Positions 10,870 to 22,745 of a stretch of DNA of 64,000 nt are shown in pieces. This DNA comes from Misgurnus anguillicaudatus (taxonomy: Eukaryota; Chordata; Actinopteri; Cypriniformes; Cobitidae), in assembly GCF_027580225.2 (NCBI RefSeq), contig NC_073339.2:44472501-44536500 (forward strand), read 5' to 3'. Positions within the stretch are counted from its first letter, which is position 1. Each line of letters opens with the position of its first letter. Under the pieces are notes generated by a model. The model was not told the origin of the DNA, ran no database searches, and was given only the letters and a program-made list of their open reading frames with translations. The position numbers and the translations under genes are program-made.

Positions 10870-11335
10870 TACTTAGCATGGAAATAGCCTCCATACAAAG
10901 ACACTTTATAATGTATGGGCCATTGTGGGCTAATAGGAAGTCCTCCCACAGGAGATTCCCCCCAACACATTGTCTGTCTGTCTCTCTAGCAGGCCACAAG
11001 GCAATAAGGGGTAAACCTTCAATGTTATCAGAAGGAGGGAGTGAACAAATGCACCTCGAGGTGGCCTCAAATGAACACGGGGAGTCACAGAGGAAACGAG
11101 GAGAGAGCGAGCGAGTTCCCAAACCCATGAGACTTCACCATCTCCAGCTGAGAGGAGCCTATTGTTCAGGGCCTCCTTTTCACCAGCCAGAGGTGAAAAG
11201 GTAACTGACAGGGGCTTTGTGCTTGGTCTGGGGGTCTCCTATTGCTGCAGATTCCCCCGGTCACACAGCATCAATGAGCGGGCCATGAGGAAATGGGACA
11301 AGGGGGCTGGAGGAGGATCCAGGAAAGGTCTTTTG
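10870..11335. promoter_or_regulatory. Candidate non-coding regulatory block
   Basis: High-complexity sequence without repeat likeness, flanked by AT-rich DNA. Several overlapping open frames on both strands are frame-inconsistent and have no domain. Its position about 1-1.5 kb upstream of the CpG block makes a proximal spry2 enhancer plausible. This rests on composition only. Confidence 0.25.
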
Positions 11336-11549
11336 GAACAAGACACATAACTAATAATGGGCATTATTGACATTTAAATGATGCTTTTAGGCCAAATCCT
11401 TGAGAAAAAATAAGAAGTGTATTTTTGATACAAACACCGCATATTGCATTGACATTATTTTTGTGACATTTAAGCACTTTTGCATGCCTTAAATCATTCT
11501 TTAAACGTGAATAAAGAAGTTCTCTCTCATTACTGCAAAAAATAAAATA

Positions 11550-12815
11550 AAAATGATGCATTATTTAAAATGTAAAAGACATATTGTACATGCAAAAAAT
11601 GTATATTGGTCCACAAAATGTTTTCTTTTTATTCAAAACTTATTATTTTGCACATAACATCAATTTTGACAGAAAATACAGAAAATCACGCAAAAAGAAT
11701 GCAAAAAAGCACTTGGCTCACTGATTTCCAGTAGTTTGCAAAATGCAATGCATTCCCAGTTTCTACCAAAATAACGATGCATTATTAAAATGTAAAAGAT
11801 ATATTGTACACGCTAAAGTGCATATTGGTCCCCAAAATGTTTTAATTTTATTAATAACTTCTTATTTTGCACATAACATTAAATTTGACCATATATTGGT
11901 CCCCAAAATATTTTTTCTTTTTTATTAAAAACTTATTATTTTGCACATAACATCGATTTTGACCTTTCTTTGTGAGATTTGCCCAATAATAGAGAAAATC
12001 AGACAAACAAGAATGCAAAAAAGCTCACTTGGCTCACTGATTTCTATTAGCTTGCAAAATGCAATGCATTCCCAGTTTCTACCAAAATAACGATGCATTA
12101 TTAAAATGTAAAAGATATATTGTACATGCAAAAAATGTATATTGGTCCCCAAAATGTTTTCTTTTAATTCAAAACTTATTATTTTGCACATAACATCAAA
12201 TTTGACCATTCTTCGTGAGATTTTCCCAATAATAGAGAAAATCACGCAAAAAGAATGCAAAAAAGCTCACTTGGCTCACTGATTTCCAGTAGTTTGCAAA
12301 ATGCAATGCATTCCCAGTTTCTACCAAAATAACGATGCATTATTAAAATGTAAAAGATATATTGTACACGCTAAAGTGTATATTGGTCCCCAAAATGTTT
12401 TCTTTTAATTCAAAACTTCTTATTTTGCACATAACATTAAATTTGACCATTCTTTGTGAGATTTTCCCAATAATAGAGAAAAGCAGGCATACAAGAATGC
12501 ATAAAAGCACTTGGCTCACTGATTTCCATTATCTTGCAAAATGTAATGCATTCCCAGTTTCTACCAAAATAACAATGCATTATTTAAATGTAAAAGACAT
12601 ATTGTACATGCAAAAAAATTATATTGGTCCCCAAAATATTTTTTTCTTTTTTATTAAAAACTTCTTATTTTGCACATAACATCGATTTTGACCTTTCTTT
12701 GTGAGATTTTCCCAATAATACAGAAAATCAGACAAACAAGAATGCAAAAAAGCTCACTTGGCTTGCTGATTTCTATTAGCTTGCAAAATTTAATGCATTC
12801 CCAGTTTCTACAAGG
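11550..12815. repeat. About 240-bp tandem repeat, five units
   Basis: The anchor CATTCCCAGTTTCTACCAAA begins at 11751, 12067, 12309, 12549 and 12796 (the last diverges after CTAC), giving steps of 316, 242, 240 and 247. The long first step contains an extra partial copy of the ATTGGTCCCCAAAAT segment (about 11890-11940). Units share TTATTTTGCACATAACAT and GAATGCAAAAAAGC. Open frames of 60-110 codons across it are repeat artefacts. Confidence 0.9.
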
Positions 12816-13329
12816 AACAGCTGTTTCACCCTTCTTTTGGCTGTTCAGCCCCCTCTGCCCCCCCAAACAAAAGCTTATCCAGGTTTGTAAAGATAAAAAG
12901 AAGCAAAGGACAAAGTACATGCGGACATTTCAGCTTACGAGCTAAATGTGACATGATTTTGTGGACTTAATAAAGTTGCTTGACGTTTTTGTTCCCTGGT
13001 GTCGTGTTCGCTCTCCTTCTGCCAGATAAGCTCTATTGTCACCTCTGTTTAAACATAGTTCAGACATTAAGGGCGCAATCACATTATCCCAACCAAACCG
13101 CGCAGAGCGCGTTTGACCCCCAAAGCCTGGTTCGTTTGACTAGTGTGATCGCTCTGTACCGTGCCCGGGTGCCGTTTGGTTAATCGCACCCGGGCCCACC
13201 TCTGGCCCGAGCGTCAGTGGACGAGTAACGGCTAGTTTTTAGTCTACATCGGTTGTACACTCATTATTGCAATGCTCAATAATTTCCACTATGATTTCAG
13301 ACACCACTAAAATAGATGTTTCCTCAAAT
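12816..13329. other. Non-coding; fragment of a GC-rich DNA-element-like repeat
   Basis: The stretch 13070-13215 (GGGCGCAATCACATTATCCC, ACCAAACCGCGCAGAGCGC, CCGTGCCCGGGTGCCG) is CpG-rich against its surroundings and resembles a worn MITE, but I cannot define both ends. Nothing else is recognised. Confidence 0.35.
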
Positions 13330-13440
13330 TTTAAGGGTATAGGGGGCTATTTCGGTAGCAACATCCTAGCAACCACCCGGAACTCCCTTGCATAGCAACA
13401 TCTTGGCAACCAGACATCATAACTTGTGTGTACGCGGGAA
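13330..13440. repeat. Dispersed GTTGCTAGG/CCTAGCAAC motif repeat
   Basis: Three near-repeats of a roughly 20-nt motif (AGCAACATCCTAGCAACC, CATAGCAACATCTTGGCAACC with related spacing). Same family as 655-705, 30830-30895 and 36010-36070. Confidence 0.5.
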
Positions 13441-13859
13441 AAAAAAGTTAAAACTGGTTTTACTTTTCAGAAATCACGACGATCTCTGCAACATAAACAC
13501 ACTTTACCAACTTACTGCCATGCTTCATGTCGAAACATAACCACAAACCACAATGTGTCAATCTGTGCACAGAAACACATGTTAGTCACAGTTAGTGTGT
13601 AACATCTCCATATATTTGACAGATAATCAAAGAAACGTCAGCGTTGATGTTGTTTAAGATACAATTATATACACGCTGGGAAGGCAGAGAAACCGTATAT
13701 CCGTTTGTTTGTGTGTCGGAGTGAACCGCAAGGATGGAGAGCGGGTGTTAGGGGGGAAAAGAAGGCAAAAACGCAAACAAAATGATGAACATATGAGCAT
13801 GGAGCCAAGCAATAATGACCCCTGGTGAGCTCTAGGCATCGGAAGGAAATACACAGGGC
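13441..13859. other. Non-coding, nothing recognised
   Basis: Complex sequence. Minus-strand frames of 66 and 89 codons overlap each other in different frames and show no family likeness. Confidence 0.4.
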
Positions 13860-14265
13860 CCTGTAATTAGGCATTTTATAACGTGCACCAAATTCTTTGA
13901 TAATGCAGCGAGGGGACGGGGGAAAGGGGGCCATTTTAAAACCACAATAGTTGACTCTGGAGCCAGTTAGGCCAATTAAAGCAGGTAATGCACAATCATT
14001 ATGCTCGGTCGGCCAGATCTCAGAGGAAGTTTGGGCCTTTTATAAGAAAACGTCTCTTTCGGAGCCCGGGGGCGAGTTGCATGGGTTTCGCCTGGCATCA
14101 TTTAGCAGTTCTTGCACTTTGGAGGATGAATGCCAGACCGAAAGTAATGAAATCTTTGACCTTGATTTGCTTGCAAATAACATTAGCAATATTCTGGCCT
14201 GCGCTTTGATAGCAAGGTCACCAATTTGAATGCCACGCTTGGGAAGACAATTATACAAAGGGTTT
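13860..14265. promoter_or_regulatory. Candidate conserved non-coding regulatory block
   Basis: Dense, non-repetitive sequence with many potential factor sites: TAATTAGG (13865), CCAATTAAAG (13972), ACAATAG (13945), CTTTGATA (14203) and CAATCATTATG (13992). Three short frames on both strands compete here, arguing against coding. It stands out from the repeat-rich flanks, as ancient enhancers near spry2 would. Confidence 0.3.
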
Positions 14266-14574
14266 GGCTGAACAGTGGGCTTAAGTATCACTTCAATTTA
14301 TGTTTCATAACTTCAGAATTAACTATAACTGAACATGTAAGGTTTGTCAGACGTTTTTGACAAAATAAAAAAGTGGCTATTCTTTACTCAACATTTTTTT
14401 TATGTTGGATTTACACAAAACAGTGTTAACAGGTTCCTATAAGATGCCAATTTAAAGTAAAGCTGACTTTTTAAAAATGTCAAATACATTCAAATAAATA
14501 AAATCAAATATATCCCAGAGTGTGTATGTGAAGTCTTAGCTCAAAATACCCCACAGATAATTTATAATAGCATG

Positions 14575-14849
14575 TTAAAATTGTCACTTTGTAAGGGTGA
14601 GCAAAAATCCAAATGAACTGATCTAGGCACTAAATGGCAGTGCTGTGGTTGGATAGTGCAGATTAAGGGGCGGCATTATCCCCTTCTGACATCACAAGGG
14701 GAGCCAAATATGCTTGCAGAGAATGGTTTACCAAAACTAAGTTACTGGGTTGTTGTTTTTCAAATGTTTTAGGTTGATAGAAGCACTGGGGACACAATTA
14801 TAGCACTTAAATATGGAAAAGTCAGATTTTCATCATATGTCCCCTTTAA
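14575..14849 (-). mobile_element. Worn copy of the TTAAAGGGGACA MITE
   Basis: The right end TATGTCCCCTTTAA and the interior (CAGTGCTGTGGTTGGATAG, CCCCTTCTGACATCAC, AGAATGGTTTACCAAAAC) match, in reverse orientation, the complete copy at 61324-61656. The left end is degenerate after TTAA at 14575. Confidence 0.7.
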
Positions 14850-15339
14850 ATGAAGTTCACATCGTTAAATAGATTTTTTTTAAGTAATCTTAACATGAAA
14901 GGATTAAGTAAATTGGCAAAATGTTTGTCTTGTTTTCAGTAAAAATATCGAAAAATTCTTAAATTGAGATGCTTTTTCTTGATGAGCAAAACGACCCAAG
15001 AAAAAAGTCTAGTTTTTAGACCAAAAGTGTCGAGTTTGGGTGATTTTGTGCATAGAACAAGCAAAAAAAAAAAAAAAAAAAAAAAATGGGGTAAGCAAAA
15101 AAATCTTGAACATTTTTCTTAAACACTAAATTCAAGAGAAAAAAAAATCTAGAAAAAATTGCTTGCCCCATTGGCAGATTTTTTTTTTGCTTGTTTTATG
15201 CACAAAATCACTTAAATTTGATAGTAGTAACAAAAATACTACTAAAAATACTTTTTTCTTGAAAATCATTTTTTGCAGTGTAGGCATTTATAACTATTTT
15301 TATATACTTTCATAAAGCAACTACAGTGCAATACAACAT
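14850..15339. repeat. Fold-back repeat around a poly-A tract
   Basis: GATTTTGTGCATAGAACAAG followed by A-runs at about 15040-15088 is mirrored by T-runs, GCTTGTTTTATGCACAAAATC at 15190-15210 and flanking CTTGAAAATCATTTTTTGCA. The inverted arms suggest a non-autonomous DNA element of about 370 bp from near 14920 to 15284. The pure A run is at 15063-15086. Confidence 0.5.
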
Positions 15340-15427
15340 TTAAAAAAAAGATTTGTTGGTTCAACTTCAAAAGTAAGTCACCTTGTTGCCTTGAGTTAGT
15401 TCAACTTAAAAATATTAGTTAACTAAA
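15340..15427. repeat. Single unit related to the 32.3-33.95 kb array
   Basis: GATTTGTTGGTTCAACTTCA, GTAAGTCACCTTGTTGCC and GTTCAACTTAAAAATATTAG are the reverse complement of the array unit near 33 kb. It may represent the ancestral unamplified form. Confidence 0.65.
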
Positions 15428-15515
15428 AAAAGTTGTGTTCCCTGGATTCAAACCCATGACCTTTTGCAATGCTAATGCAATGCTCTACCATTGAGCTATT
15501 ACATGAGCATCAGAC
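15428..15515 (-). repeat. tRNA-derived SINE head (reverse orientation)
   Basis: Reverse complement of a tRNA-like promoter: GCTCAATGGTAGAGCATTG corresponds to box A, and GGGTTTGAATCCAGG to box B. There is no tRNA 3' half and the spacer is SINE-like, so it is not a functional tRNA gene. Confidence 0.65.
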
Positions 15516-16899
15516 ACTATCATCCAAAACCTACAAATGTGAGATATAACTGAATAGTGATTCATCTTAGAGAAGCATCAATCTTATGGCCTGCATTATT
15601 TGTGTCACATTTGTGGGTTTTTATCATCTAGCAGGTAAAAACCGTGAGTCTATTCATTTTGAAAAGTAATTGTTAGCCTTGGCAAACAACCATAATGACC
15701 CATAAACTCAATGTAGGCCAGGTATTCAAGAACATATGGGAAAATATGCATTTTGCTGAGGCTTTCATAAACATAGCGGCGTAACAGCACAATACTCTCA
15801 TAAAATTAATAACAAAACAATGTACTTCTGTTTAAGAGACCATTAAATCACAGACACAAACAGCAACAAAACTTATTGCAGCGCATTTGCTTTTAGCCAT
15901 GCAAAGAAAAGGTTTCGTAAACAGAGGTTTTAAATCATTTTTATAGTTATTAGTTGCCACTGACTTTATCTTCCACTTATCAAAACGGCAACAGAAAAGA
16001 CTCTTTTAGCCGTGACACAATAGTAAAAAAAAATGATTTACTCAGTTTTTTCATGCATCTTCTTAATATTCTGTCATGAAATAACCCTCGGGTCCCAAGA
16101 TAGTGAGTAGTGAGTTTGTGTCCCCTTTCAGACCCCCAAACACACACACTTTTTGCTCTCACACAACACACAGCGGAGGGTTTTAGGTTCAGATGAAAAC
16201 CATTACACAAATTTTGCGGTTCCTGTTTTTATATCCTTTTCTCCGGCAGTCATCTGGGACAAAGAAATGGATACTTGGCAAGAGCGTCTTCCTCCAGAAA
16301 ACGAAATAAATAACAATCCCGTCCCCTAAAACTATGCTTCCGCAAAGAGCACTTTTCCAGATGGACCTCTCAACATGCAACACACACACACATTTTCGCA
16401 AATACAAAAAAATCAACAAACCGACTCAATGAGGTAAACAAACTGATACCAAACGCCACAACCGAGAAGAATGAGACTTTTAAGGCTGAAACATTTTGTG
16501 CAGTTTAAATCCTGGGAGTTGTCCAAAAGTCTGGGCCAAGTTGGAAATATGCTTCTATTATGCCTTTTTTCCTGATTTTGCACTTACAAATGATTTTATG
16601 GGAATATCAATTTCAGTGAAAAGTTAAAAATGTTAAAGATTTACAAAATTTCATCAGATCTTAATGTTCGCCTCCCAGTCGCCATCTTTGCTTGAAACAT
16701 AAAATTGGACTTCAAATCAAGTAAAAACGGACATTACCCGTCAAATCGTATTCGACAGCTCGAATTATAAATCATGATTACAAGCTTTTTCAGAACTGAT
16801 TTTTATGTACTTGATATCATTTTTGATCATATTTAATCCCAAAATGCTTTGTTTTTGGATCACAGCTCTAAAGTCACCATTAAACGGAAGTAGCGATTG
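15516..16899. other. Non-coding, mostly single-copy
   Basis: Complex AT-moderate sequence with a short (CA)n-like ACACACACACA at about 16380. Minus-strand open frames of 74-76 codons show no domain. No TIR pair is seen. Confidence 0.45.
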
Positions 16900-18988
16900 C
16901 CTTCTTTGCTGTATCATGACGTATATCCGAGGTAAACGGCTTCTGAAATGAGAAAAAAATGTAGGGTGAGACTTGATTTTGGCCATCATTGAGACCTGAT
17001 TGGATCATTAGACCCAGTCGTGGATGATAACAGAAACAAATCTCTGATAGCCCCGCCCTCGTGCCATTTCTCATGACAGGAAGTGAAGAGAAGTTGATTC
17101 GTAAGATAAAGTCGCCATGGAACGGAAGTAGTAATTGTCGTCTTTTCTCTGCCGTGATGTATATCCGAGTAAACAAAATTAGGGCGGGACTTGATTTTGT
17201 CCATCGAGAAATAATTGGATCGTTAAAAGTTGGGCCATGTTGCTAATTGCTAATCACTGCAACCTTTTCCCTGGCAGAAACAAATATCTGATAGCCCCGC
17301 CCTCGTGCCATTCCTCGTGACAGGAAGTAAAGAAAAAAGTTTTTTTTCGTAAGTTAAAGTCACCAAGAAATGGAAGTAGTGACTGTCGTCTTTTCCCTAC
17401 TGTGACGTTTATCCAAGTAAACATAAAAATGTAGGGCGGGACTTGATTTTGTCCATTGATAATAAATTGGATTGTTGAAAGTTAGGCCATGTTGCTAATT
17501 GCTAATTGCTGCAATCTTTTCCCGGGCAGAAACAAATCTCTAATAGCCCCGCCCTCGTGCCATTCCTCGTGACAGGAGGTGAAGCGAAGTAATTGCAAGT
17601 TAAAGTCACCATGAAACAGAAGTAGCGATTGTCTTCTTTTCCCTGCCGTAACGTATATTCGATTAAACATAAAAAATGTAGGGCGGGACTTGATTTCGTC
17701 CATCGAGAATTGATTGGATTGTTGAAAGTTGGGCCATTTTGCTAACTGCCAATTGCTAATTGCTGTGATCTTTTCCCAAGCAGAAACAAATCTTTGATAG
17801 CCCCGCCCTCATGCCATTCCTGTTGACAGGAAGTGAAGAGAATTTGTATCATAACTTAAAGTCAGCATGAAACGGAAGTAGCGATTGTCTTCTTTTCCCT
17901 GCCGTAACGTATATCCGATTAAACATAAAAAAAATAGAGCTGGACTTGATTTTGTCCATCGAGAATTGGATCGTTGAAAGTTAGGCCATGTTGCTAATTG
18001 CTAATCACTGCAATCTTTTCTCGGGCAGAAACAAATATCTGATAGCCCCGCCCTCGTGCCATTCCTCGTGACAGGAGGTGAAGAGAAGTAATTGCAAGTT
18101 AAATTCACCATGAAACGGAAGTAGATATTGTCTTCTTTTCCCTGCCGTAATGTATACAAAAAAATGTAGGGCGGGACTTAATTTCGTCCATCGAGAATCG
18201 ATTGGATTGTTGAAAGTTGGGCCATTTTGCTAACTGCTAATTGCTGCGATCTTTTCCAGAGCAGAAACAAATCTTTGATAGCCCCGCCCTCATGCCACTC
18301 CTGATGACAGGAAGTGAAGAGAAGTTGTTTCATAACTTAAAGTCGGCATGAAACGGAAGTAGCGATTGTCTTCTTTTCCCTGCCGTGACGTATATCCGAG
18401 TAAACATAAAAAAATAAAGCTGGGCTTGATTTTGTCCATCGAGAACTGGATCGTTAAAAGTTAGGCCATGTTGCTAATTGCTGCGATCTTTTCTCGGGCA
18501 GAAACAAATATCTGATAGCCCCGCCCTCGTGCCATTCCTCGTGACAGGAGGTGAAGAGAAGTAATTGCAAGTTAAATTCACCATGAAACGGAAGTAGATA
18601 TTGTCTTCTTTTCCCTGCCGTAATGTATACAAAAAAATGTAGGGCGGGACTTAATTTCGTCCATCGAGAATCGATTGGATTGTTGAAAGTTGGGCCATTT
18701 TGCTAACTGCTAATTGCTGCGATCTTTTCCCGAGCAGAAACAAATCTTTGATAGCCCGCCCTCATGCCATTCCTGGTGACAGGAAGTGAAGAGAAGTTGT
18801 TTCATAACTTAAAGTCGGCATGAAACGGAAGTAGTGATTGTCTTCTTTTCCCTGCCGTGACGTATATCCGAGTAAACATAAATTTTTTTATCTGGACTTG
18901 ATTTCGTTCATCGAGAATCGATTGGATTGTCGAAAGTTGGACCATGTTGCTAATTGCTAATTGCTAATGGCTGCAATTTTTTTCCTGG
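16900..18988. repeat. About 240-bp satellite, eight units with a 473-bp dimer
   Basis: The anchor TAGCCCCGCCCT or a close variant starts at 17048, 17292, 17544, 17798, 18043, 18279, 18516 and 18752, giving steps of 244, 252, 254, 245, 236, 237 and 236. Units contain GTCTTCTTTTCCCTGCCG, GGGCGGGACTTGATTT and CCATCGAGAAT. The units at 18043 and 18279 are repeated as a pair at 18516 and 18752 (473 bp apart), sharing private deletions such as ATGTATACAAAAAAATG. Confidence 0.92.
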
Positions 18989-20300
18989 TTTTTAATTTTA
19001 GTTTCACAATGACTTTAATGTGAGTTAACATGATGATCAATGCAAATGCTTTAAACTGCCCCAGACTTTCAGACCCCACATTTTATGATCTGATTGGGTC
19101 ATTTTATATTTGTTTAGACAGCCGAACAGCTCCTAAAAAGTTGCCACCCGTCTAGCTGAAGTGAAGTAGCCGTCGTTAAAAATGACTAAATCACGATGCT
19201 TGGAATGAAATCCAGCCTGGATTAGTTTAAATACTTCGCTGTAAAAACATCCTGTAATGCCGGCCTGTAGCTTTACGCTTCTCGAACGGAGGAATGAACA
19301 CACATACACATGTGCTTTATTCCATTCGATCAATTAAACATTCCCTATAAGATTGACAGAAATAACTCATTTCCTTTTCCACTCAACGTGTTCGTTGCTA
19401 AAACCATCATATTCATCTTGTTAATAGGTTCTGATTAAATTGTCCGTGTGTCCTAATAGCAGAGAGCACACATGCCCCCCAAACCAAATAATAAATCAAC
19501 AGTGTTTACTCATTACATAAACAGACCTAATCTCCGTTTAAGTGCCTCATTTTACAATGTAAACAGAGAGGGATCTAGGAACCGGTGCCTCGCGTTTTGC
19601 TCAACCTTTCTGGCCTCGCTTCGCCAGTAAGGAAAATTTCTCGTAAAACGTATTAAAAGAAAGAACTGTGTCTGCAGCTCGGTTTAAGACGTCGCACTGG
19701 CATTCAGACAACATCTCCTTGTTTGGCTCCTAATGCGACTGCTGGTTTGCAGCCACGAGCTGTGTTCAGCGGGGGTTAATCCAGACCCCGTATCTTTAAC
19801 TGAGCAAAAAATTAACAATCTCTCATACTAGCAAGATGTTGGAACGTACAGACGAATCCCAATCCAGACCGTAGGTGATTTGGAACCATCAGAGTTTAAT
19901 TGTGATTGATGTCCAACGTGAGGTTTGGGCTCATTAGGAAACAGCACAGATGGTCACGGAAAAGAAACATAGCTGGTAATTCGGCTGTAATGCAAAGTAC
20001 CACTGGAATGTGTTTTGGAGGTACGCGAGGAGGCCTGGAACTCTGACTTTGGGGTAAATGTGACAAATTGACCTGTCAGAAACACAGAACAGCGCGCACT
20101 GGAGTAGTACGGAGCATAAACAAGGAGGAAACGTGGGTTGGATTTGGCGCAACTCCACTTTACGTCATTCAATGATTTTGCAGTTTGCTCCTGCAACAAT
20201 TGACTTTATTGGAATTCAAGGGCTTGTAGAAAGTTTAAAAGGTGCAAATGCATGCTTTTCTGCAAGTTAAACAGATGAATACCAAACAAACATAGTATTC
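18989..20300. other. Non-coding, complex sequence
   Basis: Non-repetitive DNA with no open frame above about 80 codons and no domain. The stretch 19560-19760 is more G+C-rich and could be regulatory, but no specific evidence supports that. Confidence 0.4.
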
Positions 20301-20303
20301 TTG

Positions 20304-20416
20304 GAGTTTAGTTAGTAGAGCATCGCAATGGGTCATTGGTTTGATCCCAGGGAACACACATACTGATCAAAACATTAGATAAAGCGTCTGCTGGATGCAT
20401 AATTGTAAATGAATAG
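20304..20416 (+). repeat. tRNA-derived SINE copy
   Basis: AGTAGAGCATCGCAATGG (worn box A), GGTTTGATCCCAGGGAAC (box B) and the tail AAAGCGTCTGCTGGATGCAT are in the order expected of the common teleost SINE with a GATAAAAGCGTCTGC tail. Confidence 0.75.
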
Positions 20417-20784
20417 TATCACAGATTAAATCTTAAAAATAAATAAATCCAGGCAATTTTAAATGCATCACGAAAATTTCTGATGTTGGTGTTTTTATAG
20501 GGCTGCTATTTCAACATCGCTTTAACAAACTTCAATATTGCTTCTCTTAAAGGAAAAATAACTCATGAAATAAATCTGCTCTTGCATTGATTAATATTTC
20601 ATGGTCGTCAAAGGCAAACTCCAACCTCATGTAACTCTTTTAAGCAAATTACCTCACGTAGACCTCTAGGCTGCATATTGCAACAGCTAATGAACCCCAA
20701 AAAAAGTCAATTTTTTTCTGCTGTAATGTGCACAAACTGGTGAAAGAAATAATAACTCAGGACAGAAGAAAATGTGCCCTTTAG
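20417..20784. other. Non-coding, nothing recognised
   Basis: AT-rich sequence between two SINE copies, with no open frame or repeat of note. Confidence 0.4.
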
Positions 20785-20880
20785 ATGTGCATATGCTTTT
20801 ATCCAGAGCGACATATAGCATACTCAGGAATCGAACCTATGATCTTAGTGTTGCCAGCGCCATGCTTTACCACTTTACAA
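20785..20880 (-). repeat. tRNA-derived SINE copy (reverse orientation)
   Basis: Begins with the reversed tail ATGCTTTTATCCAGAGCGAC and continues to AGGAATCGAACCTATGATC (reversed box B) and CCATGCTTTACCACTTT (reversed box A region). Confidence 0.7.
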
Positions 20881-21020
20881 CTATAATTACATTTTTAACC
20901 CAGCGTTGGGTCAAAAAGGGACTTCTATTTGAACCAACAATGGGTTAAAACAACCCAGCATTTTAAGTTGAAACAACCCAGCAGTCTTCCCTGTTTCACC
21001 CAACGTTGGGTTAAAAATAA
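20881..21020. repeat. Short tandem motif AACCCAGCGTTGGGTT
   Basis: Four to five palindromic AACCCA...TGGGTT modules in about 120 bp (TTAACCCAGCGTTGGGTC, AACAATGGGTTAAAACAACC, CACCCAACGTTGGGTTAAAA). Related copies lie at 36755-36890 and 49495-49600. Confidence 0.7.
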
Positions 21021-21083
21021 GTCAATTTTTTTATTTTATTTGTGATTGTGCATTTGTAAATATATATATATAGTCAACTTATA

Positions 21084-21170
21084 CACTGTCAGAACAAATG
21101 GTCACAATGGTCCCTAGCTGTCACTGGGGTGGTACCCTTTCAAAAAGTACACCGTTGCACCTATAGGGAT
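21084..21170. mobile_element. End of a GGTACC-core TIR element
   Basis: CACTGTCAGAACAAATGGTC, GTCCCTAGCTGTCACTGGGG and GGTACCCTTTCAAAAAGTAC match in order the reverse complement of the right end of the element at 53997-56390. Only this terminus is clear. Further GGTACC/GTACC fragments occur at 22370-22430 and 24540-24880. Confidence 0.6.
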
Positions 21171-22365
21171 CTATCTAACTCAGTGCAATGCAGCAATGCA
21201 CGACGCAAGTGTCTTTTGCTAGTATCAACCCGGCCCAATGATAATTTTCACGTTTAGCACCACGTTGTTTAAATAGCAAATGCATTTGCGCCCAATTTTG
21301 CGCCCATGGGCGTACTGGTCTAAAAACGAGGTGTGTTCAGGCGCATTGTTGGCGGGTTGCTATTTTGAGGAAGCAAAAATAGACTATGCCATTGACCAAC
21401 TAAAACCTGGTCTAAAGTCAATGCCGCAATATTGTTTTTGTTATTTAAAGAGCACGTTAATATGCGCCTATAAACGACAAACGCGGGTTATCACACACAT
21501 GAATGCGCAGCAGCACAAAAATGCTTTTATATATGAAAGATTAAATGATTGAATGTAAAAGATTATTATTGAGTCTCTTGGACATAAATGAGGGCCGATT
21601 ATGAGACGTTAGAAGGTGTAAAAAGCTGCTTCACCTGTAGCCTGGTAAGTAAATAAATGCTTTGCTTTAAACAAATGCATCTATTTTTAAATGTTTTTTT
21701 AGATGCTACCCCACTGATTTATTGTATATGATGACTTTGTACCTGTGGATATGGTGAGATGAGAAACATTTTTAAGTAATGCTTTTAAAAAACCCATGGC
21801 GCTGTCCGAGTAAATTCTTTATCTCCTGTTTGTTACAAATAAAATATTTTGGAATACAAACTTTTTCTTGCATATTTGCAAATTATTTTATGAGATTACA
21901 ATGATAATGTAGGATATCAATACATTTACAGCAATTAAATGCTATTTTTACTTATATGACTGAAAGAAACGGCTTTTAAAGGTTTTAATAAAAAAATCTA
22001 TTTCAATAAAAATGAAAACAACACAATCTTTTAAGATTGTTTTTAAACTGGTGGTCTTCTTTCTCCGCTTAGTTTTTCAGTTTACAAATTCCGCTTTCTA
22101 AATAGGGATTAGACATGGCGCCAGGTGCAACTGGCTTTTAAAGGGGATGAGAGCTGAGACTCTCATTGGTTTATTGCACGTTACACCCAAAACACACTCA
22201 TTACTCATTAGGCTAATAGAAACAACCCTTTACGGCTGTGCGCTTGGCGCATAAAAATTGTTCCCGTCGTTAAATTAGCAAAAGTGAATCGGACACGCCC
22301 GTTTAGACTGTGCCGTGCGCTTCAGACAATGCACTTAGATTGGTAAAATAGGGCCCATAGCGTTC
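21171..22365. mobile_element. Probable non-autonomous DNA element, class uncertain
   Basis: Dispersed-repeat look: GCGCCCATGGGCGTACTGG, GGTGTGTTCAGGCGCATTG, ACCTGGTCTAAAGTCAATG, TTCAGACAATGCACTTAGAT and an AAAATAGGGCCCA terminus. The order is that of a teleost DNA repeat ending in GGGCCC. A 90-codon frame at 21280-21552 has no domain. Boundaries are approximate. Confidence 0.35.
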
Positions 22366-22745
22366 ATATGAGTACCTCAAAGGTACATATCGGTACCAAA
22401 TGTGACCTAAATGGTACATATTAAAAAGCACCAATAGTCTGATTCATGATTTTACATTTCCTTTGGTGTGTTATTCATCCGAGAGTCTGAGATGATGTTA
22501 ATATTTAACCGCACTATTGCATTAGATTTAATATTCGGCTTGCAGACTCGAAAACAAACATCTCCTTTAATTAACTGCACATTTCCCAGGTGTGAAGAAT
22601 CAAGAGAACCCAACTCACTAAATCTCATATCAACATCCTGTGCTTTGTGGATATTTTGATCCAGAATGACATTTGAAAAGGTTGATCGAGTGTCACGTTA
22701 CCCCTGAGGAAATTTGCCCGAAGACCTGAGCTGTATATCTATATG
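22366..22745. other. Non-coding; GTACC-repeat fragment at its start
   Basis: 22370-22430 carries AGGTACATATCGGTACCAAA and similar modules of the GGTACC repeat. The rest is unremarkable. Confidence 0.4.

Noticed and set aside
15428..15515. tRNA gene suggested by box A and box B matches
   Set aside because: No acceptor stem or 3' half can be paired, and similar heads at 20304, 20785 and 27119 carry a SINE tail. Treated as a SINE.
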